DNA of 64,000 bases from Sutcliffiella horikoshii. Lineage in GTDB: Bacteria; Bacillota; Bacilli; Bacillales; Bacillaceae_I. The notes beneath the pieces were generated by a model, which did not search any database, was not told the DNA's origin, and saw only the letters and a list, made by a program, of their open reading frames with translations. Both the position numbers and the translations under genes were made by a program. Within the stretch, counting starts at the first letter, position 1, and every line of letters starts with the position of its first letter. Below are positions 45,549-54,847 of this stretch, piece by piece. The stretch covers positions 2,356,001-2,420,000 of the forward strand of contig NZ_CP020880.1 in assembly GCF_002157855.1 (NCBI RefSeq). The letters are read 5' to 3'.

Positions 45549-47240
45549 TTAGAACAAACCTACCGCTTTACCTTGTTCATCAACATCCATCTTCAATGCT
45601 GCCGGTTCTTTCGGAAGTCCAGGCATCGTCATGATGTTCCCTGTTAAAGCAACAATGAAACCTGCCCCAACAGAAGGCTTCAGCTCTCTAATAGTAACGG
45701 TGAAGTTCTCTGGTCTTCCTAATTTTTTGGCGTCATCAGTTAGAGAGTATTGAGTTTTTGCCATACAAACCGGCAAGTGACCCCATCCTTCTCCAACTAT
45801 TTGCTGAAGTTGTTTTTGGGCCGCTGGCAACAACTCCACACCTGTCCCGCCGTATACATTTGTGACAATTGCCTCAAGCTTTTTTTCAAGTGTATCCTCT
45901 GATAGATAGAGCGGGGTAAAGGCAGGCTTTTTAGTCTCCATTTGTGCGAGGACTGTTTGCGCTAACTCTAGCCCTCCATCTCCACCCTGTTCCCATACTT
46001 GGGTAAGAGCCATAGGAATATCATTTTTTTGACACCAGTTTTTCACAAAATCTATTTCAGCAGCAGTATCTGTAATAAATTCATTAAGGGCTATCACATA
46101 TGGCAGGCCGAACTTTTCTACCGTTTCCACATGTTTTTTTACATTCTCAATCCCTATACTCAGTGCTTCAAGATTCTCTTCTTTTAATTGATCTTTTGAC
46201 ATGCCGCCATGCATCTTAATTGCACGGATTGTAGCTACAATCACTACTGCCTCGGGATTGAAGCCAAGTGCAGGCGTTTTAATATGCAGGAATTTTTCCG
46301 CGCCAAGATCTGCTCCGAACCCTGCTTCTGTGACTACGTAATCCCCAAGTTTTGCTGCCATTTGTGTTGCAATTACACTGTTACATCCATGAGCTACGTT
46401 GGCAAAAGGACCTCCATGAATGATGGCGGGCGTATGTTCCATCGTTTGGACAAGGTTTGGCATGCAAGCGTCTTTAAGAAGTAACGTTAAGGCACCTTCT
46501 ACTTTTAAATCTTTTACCGTCACTGGCTTCTTTTCCAAGTCGTATCCGATGACAATTCTAGCAAGTCTTTCTTTTAAATCAGCCACATCTTTAGCCAAAC
46601 AGAATACGGCCATAATTTCAGAAGCAACTGTAATATCAAAGCCATCTTCTCTAGGAACCCCTTGTGTTGGCCCTCCCATACCGATGACTACTTTTCTCAG
46701 CGCACGGTCATTAAGATCAAGGACCCTTTTCCAAGTAATTCTTCTTGTATCAATTTTCAGGTCATTTCCTTGATGTATGTGGTTATCAATCATCGCAGCT
46801 AGCGCATTATTTGCCGTCGTAATCGCATGAATATCCCCTGTGAAGTGAAGATTGATATCTTCCATCGGTAACACCTGGGAGTATCCTCCCCCAGTTGCTC
46901 CCCCCTTCATTCCCATCGTCGGTCCAAGAGAAGGTTCGCGCATTGCGATTATTGTCTTCTTTCCTAGCTTGTTAAGTGCCTGTCCAAGTCCCACTGTTAC
47001 TGTAGATTTTCCTTCTCCAGCCGGGGTGGGATTTATGGCCGTAACTAAAATTACCTTACCATTTTGTTTATTATGTAAACGCTTTGTAATGTCCAGGGAG
47101 AGCTTTGCTTTGTACTTACCATAAAGCTCTATTTCATCTTCTTCAATATCAAGCAGACTCGCAATGTCCATAATCTTTTTCATAGAAGCCTGCTGGGCGA
47201 TTTCAATATCGCTTTGCACTGCTGTCTTGGTATGCTTCAT
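45549..47240 (-). CDS. fhs: Formate-tetrahydrofolate ligase
   Basis: 563 residues. ATP-binding [16 protein letters not shown], folate-binding [22 protein letters not shown], and conserved [14 protein letters not shown] and [13 protein letters not shown] are diagnostic. It makes 10-formyl-THF from formate, ATP and THF. GGGGGAATG precedes the ATG. Transcribed apart from ugtP, which diverges from it. Confidence 0.98.
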   Translation of the reverse strand: MKHTKTAVQSDIEIAQQASMKKIMDIASLLDIEEDEIELYGKYKAKLSLDITKRLHNKQNGKVILVTAINPTPAGEGKSTVTVGLGQALNKLGKKTIIAMREPSLGPTMGMKGGATGGGYSQVLPMEDINLHFTGDIHAITTANNALAAMIDNHIHQGNDLKIDTRRITWKRVLDLNDRALRKVVIGMGGPTQGVPREDGFDITVASEIMAVFCLAKDVADLKERLARIVIGYDLEKKPVTVKDLKVEGALTLLLKDACMPNLVQTMEHTPAIIHGGPFANVAHGCNSVIATQMAAKLGDYVVTEAGFGADLGAEKFLHIKTPALGFNPEAVVIVATIRAIKMHGGMSKDQLKEENLEALSIGIENVKKHVETVEKFGLPYVIALNEFITDTAAEIDFVKNWCQKNDIPMALTQVWEQGGDGGLELAQTVLAQMETKKPAFTPLYLSEDTLEKKLEAIVTNVYGGTGVELLPAAQKQLQQIVGEGWGHLPVCMAKTQYSLTDDAKKLGRPENFTVTIRELKPSVGAGFIVALTGNIMTMPGLPKEPAALKMDVDEQGKAVGLF

Positions 47241-47442
47241 TTTTCATTCCCCCGATAAATGATAGACTTTTTTGTTTTTTTGCAATGCTATTATTGTACC
47301 ACTATTCCTGAAAATTATGGATTGGTTCTGCTCTTATAATTTTGTCCAAAAAAATTTACATAAAATTTGAAAAACTTTAATTTCACCCTAATAAAAGATT
47401 GCTAGAATTTTTTTGTAGGTATTATGGTTAGGAGGCTTAAAG

Positions 47443-48618
47443 ATGAGGAAAAAAGGGGTAAAAGTCATTATATTAACTGCTTCTTATGGAAACGGCCATC
47501 TACAGGTAGCTAATTCTCTCTATCAAGAATGTGTAAACAGTGGCCTAACGAATGTCAAAATATGCAATCTTTATGCAGAGTCACATCCGTTCATCTCAGA
47601 AGTTACGGAAAAGCTATATACAAAAAGTTTTACGTATGGGAAGCAATTCTATAAGCTTTTTTATTACGGAACAGATATCATTCAAAATAAAAAGATGCTT
47701 CGTTGGTATTACCAGTACGGATTTAAACGACTCACTTCCCTAATCCAAGCAGAACAACCGGATATATTAATAAATACCTTTCCCATTAACGCCGTACCTG
47801 AGTTCCGTCGTCGGACAGGAATAGTCATCCCCACCTTTAATATCATTACTGATTATTGCCTACACAGTCTTTGGCTCCATGACGATATTGATAAATATTA
47901 TGTTGCCAGCGATGAATTGAAAGCAAAGATTCACTCACGAGGGGTCCCTTTATCCAAAGTTATGGTGAGCGGCATCCCCATCCGTCCCGCCTTTTCTGAA
48001 TCATATGATAAAAGTGCTCTTTATGAAAAGTATAAAATAAGCCCTGAGAAAGACTTAATCCTCCTTTTTGCAGGAGCACATGGTGTGCTGAAGAATATGA
48101 AGGAAATTTGTGAAACACTTTTGCTAACCACCGACCATCAATTGGCGGTAGTATGTGGCAAGAACTTTTCATTAAGAAACGAGTTGGCACATTTAAATAA
48201 TAGGTACGATGATAGGTTCCATTGCTTCGGATATATAGAGAGAATTGATGAGTTGTACAGGCTTGCAAATGTTATGGTTACGAAACCTGGAGGCATTACC
48301 CTCACTGAGGCTACCGCCACCGGAACCCCTCTCATTCTTTATAAGCCTGTTCCCGGTCAGGAAAAGGAAAATGCACTATTTTTCTCACAAAAAGGAGCAG
48401 CCCTGATAGCTAAAAATCAAGATGATTTGTTTCTTAGCATTGAATCTTTACTTGAAGACAAACAGAAACAGTCCTCTCTCCAGTCATCAATAGAAAAACT
48501 GAATCTACCAGCATCTCAAGAGGTGATTATGAACGATATTCTCAATGAGAGCGATAAAATATCGAGGATTAATTCTTCCCATACTATTAGTTCACAGAAA
48601 AAAAAGCTTGGAAGCTGA
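47443..48618 (+). CDS. ugtP: Diacylglycerol glucosyltransferase UgtP (YpfP)
   Basis: 391 residues. MGDG-synthase-like N-domain (ILTASYGNGHLQVANSLYQE) and glycosyltransferase C-domain with VTKPGGITLTEATATGTPLILYKPVPGQE, the UDP-sugar site of the GT28 group. It makes mono- and diglucosyl-diacylglycerol, the lipoteichoic acid anchor. AGGAGG precedes the ATG. In B. subtilis the gene neighbours cspD; here cspD is 12 kb downstream. Confidence 0.93.
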   Translation: MRKKGVKVIILTASYGNGHLQVANSLYQECVNSGLTNVKICNLYAESHPFISEVTEKLYTKSFTYGKQFYKLFYYGTDIIQNKKMLRWYYQYGFKRLTSLIQAEQPDILINTFPINAVPEFRRRTGIVIPTFNIITDYCLHSLWLHDDIDKYYVASDELKAKIHSRGVPLSKVMVSGIPIRPAFSESYDKSALYEKYKISPEKDLILLFAGAHGVLKNMKEICETLLLTTDHQLAVVCGKNFSLRNELAHLNNRYDDRFHCFGYIERIDELYRLANVMVTKPGGITLTEATATGTPLILYKPVPGQEKENALFFSQKGAALIAKNQDDLFLSIESLLEDKQKQSSLQSSIEKLNLPASQEVIMNDILNESDKISRINSSHTISSQKKKLGS

Positions 48619-48642
48619 TATTTATCGCTTCTAAGCTTTTCA
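48602..48642. terminator. Terminator after ugtP
   Basis: AAAGCTTGGAAGC / GCTTCTAAGCTTTT, long loop, A/T-rich on both sides. Confidence 0.75.
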
Positions 48643-48648
48643 TTTATT

Positions 48649-48801
48649 TTATTCCGATTCACTATTTCCTTTTGATTTTGAACCTTTACTCTTGTAAGGT
48701 TTGTTGCTTTTGGCTTTGTTAGCTGCTTTTTGCCAGCGGCTCCAGCCCTTCTTGCCTGTTCCGCGGCCAGTTCCTCCGCCCTTGCTCTTACTACTACTCA
48801 T
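48649..48801 (-). CDS. DUF3934-type small basic protein
   Basis: 50 residues from ATG 48801 with AGGAGTG upstream. The sequence MSSSKSKGGGTGRGTGKKGW is the signature of this Bacillus small basic family. Likely nucleic-acid or polyanion binding from its charge; no experimental role known to me. A longer frame upstream lacks a ribosome site. Confidence 0.82.
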   Translation of the reverse strand: MSSSKSKGGGTGRGTGKKGWSRWQKAANKAKSNKPYKSKGSKSKGNSESE

Positions 48802-48904
48802 TTGTTTCACTCCTATATAAATAACAACTAAGATTATAATTTCGTTAAACATCTAGCTTACTACATTAGAGTGATTAAGCAAAGGGTTTTTATGTGGAGG
48901 AGTG

Positions 48905-49594
48905 CTATTCGCCTGTTGTATACACTTCTTCAAACGGTTGGACTACCACAAAGCCGTCTCCGGCGAATTTCATTTGGATGGATTCGCCACTTCCTCTTCC
49001 AAGGAAAGTTTTCAATTGCACATCTGTTACAAACTCCGGCTGGAGATTACCTGACCATGCTACCGTTGCGTTTGGATCTGTATAAACAGGCTGTCCTGGA
49101 TGTACCATCAAAGTAAGAGGCTCGTAGTGTGAGGTAAACGCTACCATACCCTGTCCTTCCAATCTTACATTGAAAAGTCCGCCTGCCATCATGCCTGCCA
49201 CTCTTCTCATAAGCTTGATATCCCAGTCCAATCCTTTCTCAAAAGCAAGCAGATCGTTACCATTGATATAGATGCTGTCACCTTCGAGATCAAGGATTGT
49301 AATTTTTTTACCTTGATCAGCAATATACAGTTTCCCGTTGCCTGACGCCTTCATCAGTTGTGAACCTTCCCCGGTAAGGGCTTTTTTCATCAGTTTCCCT
49401 AAGCCGTGTTCCAACATTCCTTCACGTTGAAACTTGATAGAACCTTCATAAGAAATCATCGAACCCATTTTGGCCCATATATCTCCGTTAAGGTTGACCT
49501 CAAGTATCCTTTCCGTCTCTAACTCAAATAGTCCTTGCCCTTTATCCTCTTGCCTACTTTTTTGTATGAATTGCTGAATGGAGTATTTAGACAT
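48905..49594 (-). CDS. AIM24 family protein
   Basis: 229 residues, beta-rich TRAP-like fold of the AIM24 family. Characteristic pieces are FELETERILEVNLNGDIWAK, GSMISYEGSIKF, and GLFNVRLEGQGMVAFTSHYEP. The bacterial role is unknown; the mitochondrial namesake supports cristae structure. It sits 15 bases downstream of the methyltransferase gene on the same strand. Confidence 0.88.
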   Translation of the reverse strand: MSKYSIQQFIQKSRQEDKGQGLFELETERILEVNLNGDIWAKMGSMISYEGSIKFQREGMLEHGLGKLMKKALTGEGSQLMKASGNGKLYIADQGKKITILDLEGDSIYINGNDLLAFEKGLDWDIKLMRRVAGMMAGGLFNVRLEGQGMVAFTSHYEPLTLMVHPGQPVYTDPNATVAWSGNLQPEFVTDVQLKTFLGRGSGESIQMKFAGDGFVVVQPFEEVYTTGE

Positions 49595-49609
49595 AACCGA
49601 ATCGCCCCT

Positions 49610-50290
49610 TTATTTTTTCTCAAACTCAAAAACCCACATGAACGTTAACGCTTGCTTTAAAAAGCGAGGTAGATTAGTGGTATCAAGTTTTTTAGCTTCC
49701 TCCTTATATACGGGCATCCCGTCCAAAAGTTCCCAACCATTTTCTAAAGCCAGCCGTTCAAACTCCCAGGGCATCATGGTGTTGCAGATTGCTTCTTTTC
49801 CATACAGCCTTTGGTAGCTATGTGCCCTTGGTCCGGCAGTTGGCCCCAATAACCCCAGAAACAATTTTCCTCCTGGCTTTAACACTTTATGAAATTCATT
49901 TAACACTTGAAGAGGCTGTTCTACCCATTCAATAGAATTAATGGCCATCACCGCATCCATGGAACGGTTCTCTAGTGGCAGCTCCGTCAAACTCCCTTTT
50001 TGAAACTTGATATTTGTATGTACCCTTTTTTGCATAGCTCTTTCTATCATGGCTTCTGCAATATCCACTCCTGTGACACGGTAGCCGTTCTCAGCCAGCA
50101 AGAAGGAACCAAAACCATCTCCACACCCTGCATCCAAAACATGAGCTTCCTGAGTTAACCTCTCTTTTATAAAAGGAATGATTGTTTTCCTGCTACCGTT
50201 TAACCACATATTTTCACTGTTTTCATGCCAAAAATCTGCACGCTCATTCCAAACCTTCTCTGTTTCTTCATTCCAATTGAAATTCTTCAT
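49610..50290 (-). CDS. Class I SAM-dependent methyltransferase
   Basis: 226 residues. Motif I VLDAGCGDGFGSFLL, motif II acidic residue in VTGVDIAEAMIERA, post-motif LPLENRSMDAVMAINSIEWV and LKPGGKLFLGLLG. Small-molecule (UbiE/COQ5-like Methyltransf_11) type; substrate unknown. Probably co-transcribed with the AIM24 gene. Confidence 0.9.
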   Translation of the reverse strand: MKNFNWNEETEKVWNERADFWHENSENMWLNGSRKTIIPFIKERLTQEAHVLDAGCGDGFGSFLLAENGYRVTGVDIAEAMIERAMQKRVHTNIKFQKGSLTELPLENRSMDAVMAINSIEWVEQPLQVLNEFHKVLKPGGKLFLGLLGPTAGPRAHSYQRLYGKEAICNTMMPWEFERLALENGWELLDGMPVYKEEAKKLDTTNLPRFLKQALTFMWVFEFEKK

Positions 50291-50395
50291 ATGACCGAAC
50301 CCCCCCCATTTGAAATTGCGTCTAACTTCTCAGCAACCGAATAATTTTATTCTACAAGGAAACGCTACAATCGTATAGAGAAAGGAGGATCTACT

Positions 50396-50620
50396 TTGAG
50401 CGAAACATTTGTAGCAGTTCAGAAAAATGGCGATGGTGATATCACAGGGTTCAAAACATCCAGCGGCAGAGTTCTCTCCTATCAAGAAGCTATAAGCGAT
50501 GTAAATCAAGGCACTGTCCTTGGAGCAAATGTGTTTAAAGGTAAGGACGGCGAGATGTATATAAGAGGAAACGCCGACGGGGATCCAACAAACAACTTGG
50601 ATAACTTACCGTTATTCTAA
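50396..50620 (+). CDS. DUF3892 protein
   Basis: 74 residues from TTG 50396, with AGAAAGGAGG upstream. The FVAVQKNGDGDITGFKTSSG and YQEAISDVNQG pattern is that of DUF3892. Small beta-rich protein of unknown function, common in Bacillus. Followed 23 bases later by another small gene. Confidence 0.82.
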   Translation: MSETFVAVQKNGDGDITGFKTSSGRVLSYQEAISDVNQGTVLGANVFKGKDGEMYIRGNADGDPTNNLDNLPLF

Positions 50621-50643
50621 AAGATCAGAAGGAGCCAATAACC

Positions 50644-50787
50644 ATGACAAAAAAATATAACAAAGGCGGCAGCCAAAATCAGAACAGCCCTACAAGCAGC
50701 TTTACGTCCGGAAGCGAAAAAGTTGCCGGGGATAACAGCAAAGGCAATAAGCGTAATAAAGATCAAAAAGATAAGACGGAACTATAA
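50644..50787 (+). CDS. Small hydrophilic Gly/Ser/Lys-rich protein
   Basis: 47 residues: MTKKYNKGGSQNQNSPTSSF, then a Lys/Asn/Asp-rich tail ending DKTEL. AAGGAG precedes ATG 50644. No fold is evident; composition resembles small acid-soluble or disordered spore proteins. Forms an operon with the DUF3892 gene and ends before a terminator. Confidence 0.62.
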   Translation: MTKKYNKGGSQNQNSPTSSFTSGSEKVAGDNSKGNKRNKDQKDKTEL

Positions 50788-50793
50788 CACTCG

Positions 50794-50828
50794 GGAGCTG
50801 TCATTTAGGCAGCTCTCTTATTTTTTCT
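50794..50828 (+). terminator. Terminator after small genes
   Basis: GGGAGCTG / CAGCTCTC stem with nine-base loop and TTATTTTTT tail. Confidence 0.85.
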
Positions 50829-50899
50829 CCACATACCCAGAAAATCCTATATACTTTCATTAAGAGTAATTCTATTGAAACTGTAAAGGAGCTTGCAAC

Positions 50900-51538
50900 A
50901 TGTATATACCTAAGCAATTTAGAAAGGAAGAAACAACCGATATTGTCCAATTTATCAGAGCAAACAGCTTTGGAGTACTATTCTCTCAGCATGACTTATT
51001 ACCAACGGCTACACATTTACCTTTCATCCTATCTGCTGAAGAAGACGGCAGCATTACACTACTTTCGCATATGGCAAAGGCAAACCCTCAGTGGAAAACG
51101 CTGGACTCAAAAGATGCACTAGTTGTATTTAACGGACCTCATGCCTATATTTCTGCTTCCTGGTATGAAGAAGAGAATACTGTTTCCACCTGGAATTATT
51201 TAAGCGCACATGCAAGTGGTAAAGTAGAAATTCTCCAAGACGATCAGTCGCTCTTACATATTTTGAAAGAAGCAACAGATTTCTATGAAAAAGGGATGAA
51301 AAACCCATGGAGATTGGAAGATAACTTAGAAACTGTCGAAAGTATGTTAGGTGGAATTGTAGGATTGAGAATCAGAGTGCAAAACCTTCAAGGTAAATGG
51401 AAATTGAACCAACATCATTCAACAGAAAGAAAAGAACGGGTTGTTCAACAATTGAAAAAACAACCACACTATGACTCAATAGAAATTGCTAGATTAATGG
51501 AATTAGAATTGGACCTTCAACTCAACAAGAAAGAATGA
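50900..51538 (+). CDS. paiB: PaiB-like FMN-binding transcription regulator
   Basis: 212 residues. PaiB signature MYIPKQFRKEE and LPFILSAEEDGSITLLSHMAKANPQW, then the FMN-type fold with GPHAYISASWYEE and VSTWNYLSAHASG. In B. subtilis PaiB is a negative regulator of sporulation and degradative enzymes, acting with PaiA; no paiA is present here. CTGTAAAGGAGC precedes the ATG. Confidence 0.92.
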   Translation: MYIPKQFRKEETTDIVQFIRANSFGVLFSQHDLLPTATHLPFILSAEEDGSITLLSHMAKANPQWKTLDSKDALVVFNGPHAYISASWYEEENTVSTWNYLSAHASGKVEILQDDQSLLHILKEATDFYEKGMKNPWRLEDNLETVESMLGGIVGLRIRVQNLQGKWKLNQHHSTERKERVVQQLKKQPHYDSIEIARLMELELDLQLNKKE

Positions 51539-51562
51539 TCTACATTCAGATCATTCTTTTTT
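51528..51562 (+). terminator. Terminator after paiB
   Basis: AAGAATGATC / GATCATTCTTTTTTG with an eight-base loop. Confidence 0.85.
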
Positions 51563-51594
51563 GTTGAGAATTTTCCCCAATAAAGTGAACCCTA

Positions 51595-51722
51595 GCTGTT
51601 GATTGGAGCAATAGGCTTAGACTCCTGAGGGAGATAGAGTTAGGTGGAGACCCCGCAGGCATAGCCGAGGAGGCTCCAGCAACTCCCCTAGGAAAGCGAA
51701 GCCATTTGCCGAAATCAACAGC
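51595..51722 (+). repeat. Fold-back repeat, type C, single copy
   Basis: 128 bp. Ends GCTGTTGATT / AATCAACAGC; inner GAGTT..TGGAG / CTCCA..AACTC; TCCTGAGGGAG / CTCCCCTAGGA. It lies between paiB and the ABC exporter promoter region. Confidence 0.87.
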
Positions 51723-51845
51723 GGTGTTTATATGAATTTTTTCTAAATCACATAAAAGAAATATCTTCCATATCCCCCTTAAAGTGTTTATAATAGTCTC
51801 TTGTTAGTGCTTTCATTTGGAAAGGATCAGGAGGTTGAAATCAAC

Positions 51846-52874
51846 ATGATTGAAGTGAAAAATATCAGTAAGCATTACCGGTTGTTCGAAAGAGATCCAG
51901 GATTATCTGGTGCGGTAAAAGCTTTATTTAAAAGAAAATATATAAATAAGACCGCAGTAAACGATATTAGCTTCACCATCCCAAAAGGTGAGATTGTAGG
52001 GTACATCGGGTCCAATGGAGCCGGTAAATCTACCACCATCAAAATGATAAGCGGGATTCTTACACCAGACGAAGGGTCTGTAATAGTAAATGGGATTACC
52101 CCTTATTCAGACAGAACCAAAAATGCTAAAAATATCGGGGCTGTATTCGGACAACGGACACAGTTATTTTGGGACATTCCCGTCCAAGAATCTCTTGAAC
52201 TATTAAAACATATTTACGAAGTTCCACAGGATGTGTATGAAAGAAATCTTGCAAAATTTAAGGAAGTATTAGATTTGGAAGCGCTTTTGCCGATTCCTGT
52301 CAGACAGCTTTCATTAGGCCAAAAAATGCGTTGCGAGCTTGCAGCTGCCTTTTTACACAACCCATCTGTTGTATATCTTGATGAACCGACCATTGGCTTG
52401 GATGCTTCTGTAAAAATTAAGATTCGTCAATTCATTAAACAAATGAACAAGGAACATCAAACCACAGTTATTTTAACCACCCACGATATGCAGGATATTG
52501 AGGAGCTTTGTCACCGCATTATCATTATCGATAAAGGTAGTGTCATTTATGATGGAAGCCTTCTATCTCTTAAGCAACAGACAAGATTTAACCGGACAAT
52601 CAAGCTTGAAATTGATTCCAATGACGGTTTCACCCTTCCAGCGACCTTGAAAACTTCTGTTCATTTAGAAATACCGGAGGAAGAACATCACTTTTTGCTC
52701 CATTTTAACAATACTGTTATTTCTGGCAGCGAAATTATGAAAGAGATAATGAGAGACTATCTTGTTCAAGATTTTACGATAACAGAGCTTGGCATCGAGA
52801 AAGTGGTACAGGAAATTTACGAACGGGGGCCAGAACATGCGGAAGTACTTGGAGCTGTTAAAGTCTCAAATTAA
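51846..52874 (+). CDS. ABC-2 exporter ATPase
   Basis: 342 residues from ATG 51846; AGGAGG lies 11 bases upstream. The start IEVKNISKHYRLF has the long insert before Walker A (GSNGAGKST) seen in exporters paired with ABC2_membrane_6 permeases. Signature LSLGQKMRC, Walker B VVYLDEPTIGLD, H-loop TTHDM. Accessory C-terminal domain of about 100 residues. Followed by two permease genes, the first overlapping. Confidence 0.93.
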   Translation: MIEVKNISKHYRLFERDPGLSGAVKALFKRKYINKTAVNDISFTIPKGEIVGYIGSNGAGKSTTIKMISGILTPDEGSVIVNGITPYSDRTKNAKNIGAVFGQRTQLFWDIPVQESLELLKHIYEVPQDVYERNLAKFKEVLDLEALLPIPVRQLSLGQKMRCELAAAFLHNPSVVYLDEPTIGLDASVKIKIRQFIKQMNKEHQTTVILTTHDMQDIEELCHRIIIIDKGSVIYDGSLLSLKQQTRFNRTIKLEIDSNDGFTLPATLKTSVHLEIPEEEHHFLLHFNNTVISGSEIMKEIMRDYLVQDFTITELGIEKVVQEIYERGPEHAEVLGAVKVSN

Positions 52875-53628
52875 AGTTGAGACAGCCTATCTCGCTTGGT
52901 ACTGGGCGGATGTTGTCTCTACTTTGCTCCGATTGGTCATTATGTACTTTTTCTGGGTGGCTGTCTTCCAAAACCGAACAGAAATTTCCTCCATTTCCTT
53001 TGAATCGATGATTACATATGTAGTAATCGCGATGATGCTAGAAAACTATGTATCAGGTGCAGGTAATGAGATGGCAAGAAATATTAAAAATGGCGATATT
53101 GCGTTGGAGTTATTAAAGCCTTATGATTACCTGACTAAGTTAATATTTATGGACCTCGGCTCTAAGGCAAACAGCTTTGTTCGTACGACCATCCCTATTT
53201 TTCTTGTTGCCAACATTTTCATTGGAATACAAGCTCCTGTTTCCTTCGAAGTTGCCATTTTGTTTTTGGCTAGCATGCTTGTTGGGATATTAATCGGTAC
53301 ACAAATTGACCTTATCATTGGCGTGTTAGCTTTTTGGACAGTCAATGTGTGGGGAGTGAGAGTATTACGTGAAGCTATCGTTAAGTTCTTTTCAGGAGCC
53401 CTCATACCACTAACCCTTTTTCCGGGTTGGTTTCAGGAAGTGAGCAGCTTCCTTCCTTTTCAGTCCATGATCTTCGTACCTGTAGCAATTTACACAGGTC
53501 AAATAAACATGGGTCCTGATGCCTTGATTGCCTTTGCAACCCAATTGTTTTGGCTAGCCGTCTTATTTGTCGTTGTTCGAGTTGTTTGGACTCAAGCAGT
53601 AAAAAAAGTAACCGTGTTTGGAGGATAG
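52837..53628 (+). CDS. ABC-2 permease subunit 1 (DUF990/ABC2_membrane_6 type)
   Basis: 263 residues from ATG 52837, after GGGGG; the start overlaps the ATPase end. Six helices; motif ENYVSGAGNEMARNIKNGDI followed by LLKPYDYLTKLI is typical of this permease type. It forms a heterodimer with the next gene product. The substrate is unknown. Confidence 0.9.
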   Translation: MRKYLELLKSQIKVETAYLAWYWADVVSTLLRLVIMYFFWVAVFQNRTEISSISFESMITYVVIAMMLENYVSGAGNEMARNIKNGDIALELLKPYDYLTKLIFMDLGSKANSFVRTTIPIFLVANIFIGIQAPVSFEVAILFLASMLVGILIGTQIDLIIGVLAFWTVNVWGVRVLREAIVKFFSGALIPLTLFPGWFQEVSSFLPFQSMIFVPVAIYTGQINMGPDALIAFATQLFWLAVLFVVVRVVWTQAVKKVTVFGG

Positions 53629-53631
53629 TCT

Positions 53632-54435
53632 ATGTGGAAAAAGTGTAAACGATATACATTCTTATACGGAAAATATTTTAGCAATCACTTAAAGGTGATG
53701 ATGGAGTATAAAGCAGACTTTTTCATCGGATTGTTCTCGGTCATGGTCCAACAATTCACTGCACTCTTTTTCTTGAAGATTGTGTTTGATCACATAGAAG
53801 TCCTAAAAGGCTGGACTTTTTATGAAATTCTTTTCATCTATGCCATTGCCTTTTTAGGTCGCTCCATCCATCATATTTTCTTCGACAATTTATGGACGCT
53901 TGGATGGCAGTATATAAGATCGGGTAACTTTGACAGACTCCTGCTGAGACCTGTGAACCCGCTTTTTCAAATTGTAGCAGAAAGAGTGCAGCAGGATGGG
54001 TTTGGACAATTAATTATTGGTGGGATTGTTCTAACGATTGCGAGTGTCAATTTGGAGATTGAATGGACTGTTCAGAGTCTGCTATTATTATTTGTTTTCA
54101 TTATTTCTAGTGGAGTCTTATTTGTAGCCATTAATCTGTTTTTCATAACATTTTCATTTTGGATGGTAGACAGTCTTCCTATTGTCGTTTCTGTGTTCCA
54201 GTTAAGCGAGTTTGCTAAATACCCTTTGACCATCTATCCAAAGGCTGTCACGTTGATCATTACTTGGCTCATTCCATATGGATTTACGGCATACTACCCG
54301 GCAACCTACTTTTTCGAAAGAGAATCCATGGTTGCAATGGCCCTCATCACCCCCGCTATTGCTGTGCTTTCCTTTGTCATTGCCTACTGGTTCTGGAACA
54401 AAGGAATTCGGGCATTTACTAGTACAGGGAGTTAA
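53632..54435 (+). CDS. ABC-2 permease subunit 2
   Basis: 267 residues, six helices. Similar family, with LWTLGWQYIRSGNFDRLLLRPVNPLFQIVAERVQ. GGAGG seven bases before ATG 53632. The two unlike permeases suggest a heterodimeric exporter of a lipid or peptide. A fold-back repeat follows directly. Confidence 0.9.
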   Translation: MWKKCKRYTFLYGKYFSNHLKVMMEYKADFFIGLFSVMVQQFTALFFLKIVFDHIEVLKGWTFYEILFIYAIAFLGRSIHHIFFDNLWTLGWQYIRSGNFDRLLLRPVNPLFQIVAERVQQDGFGQLIIGGIVLTIASVNLEIEWTVQSLLLLFVFIISSGVLFVAINLFFITFSFWMVDSLPIVVSVFQLSEFAKYPLTIYPKAVTLIITWLIPYGFTAYYPATYFFERESMVAMALITPAIAVLSFVIAYWFWNKGIRAFTSTGS

Positions 54436-54472
54436 AGACAAAAGCCAAGAAATTAGTTATTTGTGTATCACC

Positions 54473-54598
54473 GCTGTTCTTTTCCGCAAATGGCTTCGCT
54501 TTCCGCGGGACGGTGCTTGAGCCTCCTCACAACGCTTCAGGGGTCTCAACCTACTGTTAATCCCGCTGGAGTCTTTGCCATTTGCTCCAATCCACAGC
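54473..54598 (-). repeat. Fold-back repeat, type A (half of an A/B pair)
   Basis: 126 bp, close to the copy at 42419 including the ACCCCTGAAGCG centre. Its partner B at 54683 is split by an IS1182-family element. Confidence 0.85.
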
Positions 54599-54682
54599 TA
54601 GAAATAACTAGAACAAAAAATTTATGGTGTTCCGTTAACTCATTTAGAGTTTTTTTAAAAACCTTGGTCAATGGAGTAACCT

Positions 54683-54726
54683 CGTTGATTGTAGTGGAAG
54701 GCGCGTAGACGCCCGCGCAACGAAGG
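54683..54726 (+). repeat. Fold-back repeat, type B, left fragment
   Basis: CGTTGATTGTAGTGGAAGGC, then GCGTAGACGCCCGCG and the target repeat CAACGAAG. Interrupted here by the IS1182-family element. About 25 bp that other B copies have before CAACGAAG are missing. Confidence 0.8.
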
Positions 54727-54792
54727 AGGCCACTGAAAAACTATAATTATTTTTGAATGAAAAACATTCAGAAATGAGATTCACAAAAAAAG

Positions 54793-54831
54793 GGGCAACT
54801 TTTTCTCCGAAAAGGATAAAAAGTTGCCCTA
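54793..54831 (-). terminator. Terminator of IS1182 transposase
   Basis: AGGGCAACTTTTT / AAAAAGTTGCCCC read on minus strand, then CTTTTTTTG. Confidence 0.85.
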
Positions 54832-54847
54832 TAAACGTTGTACTTTA

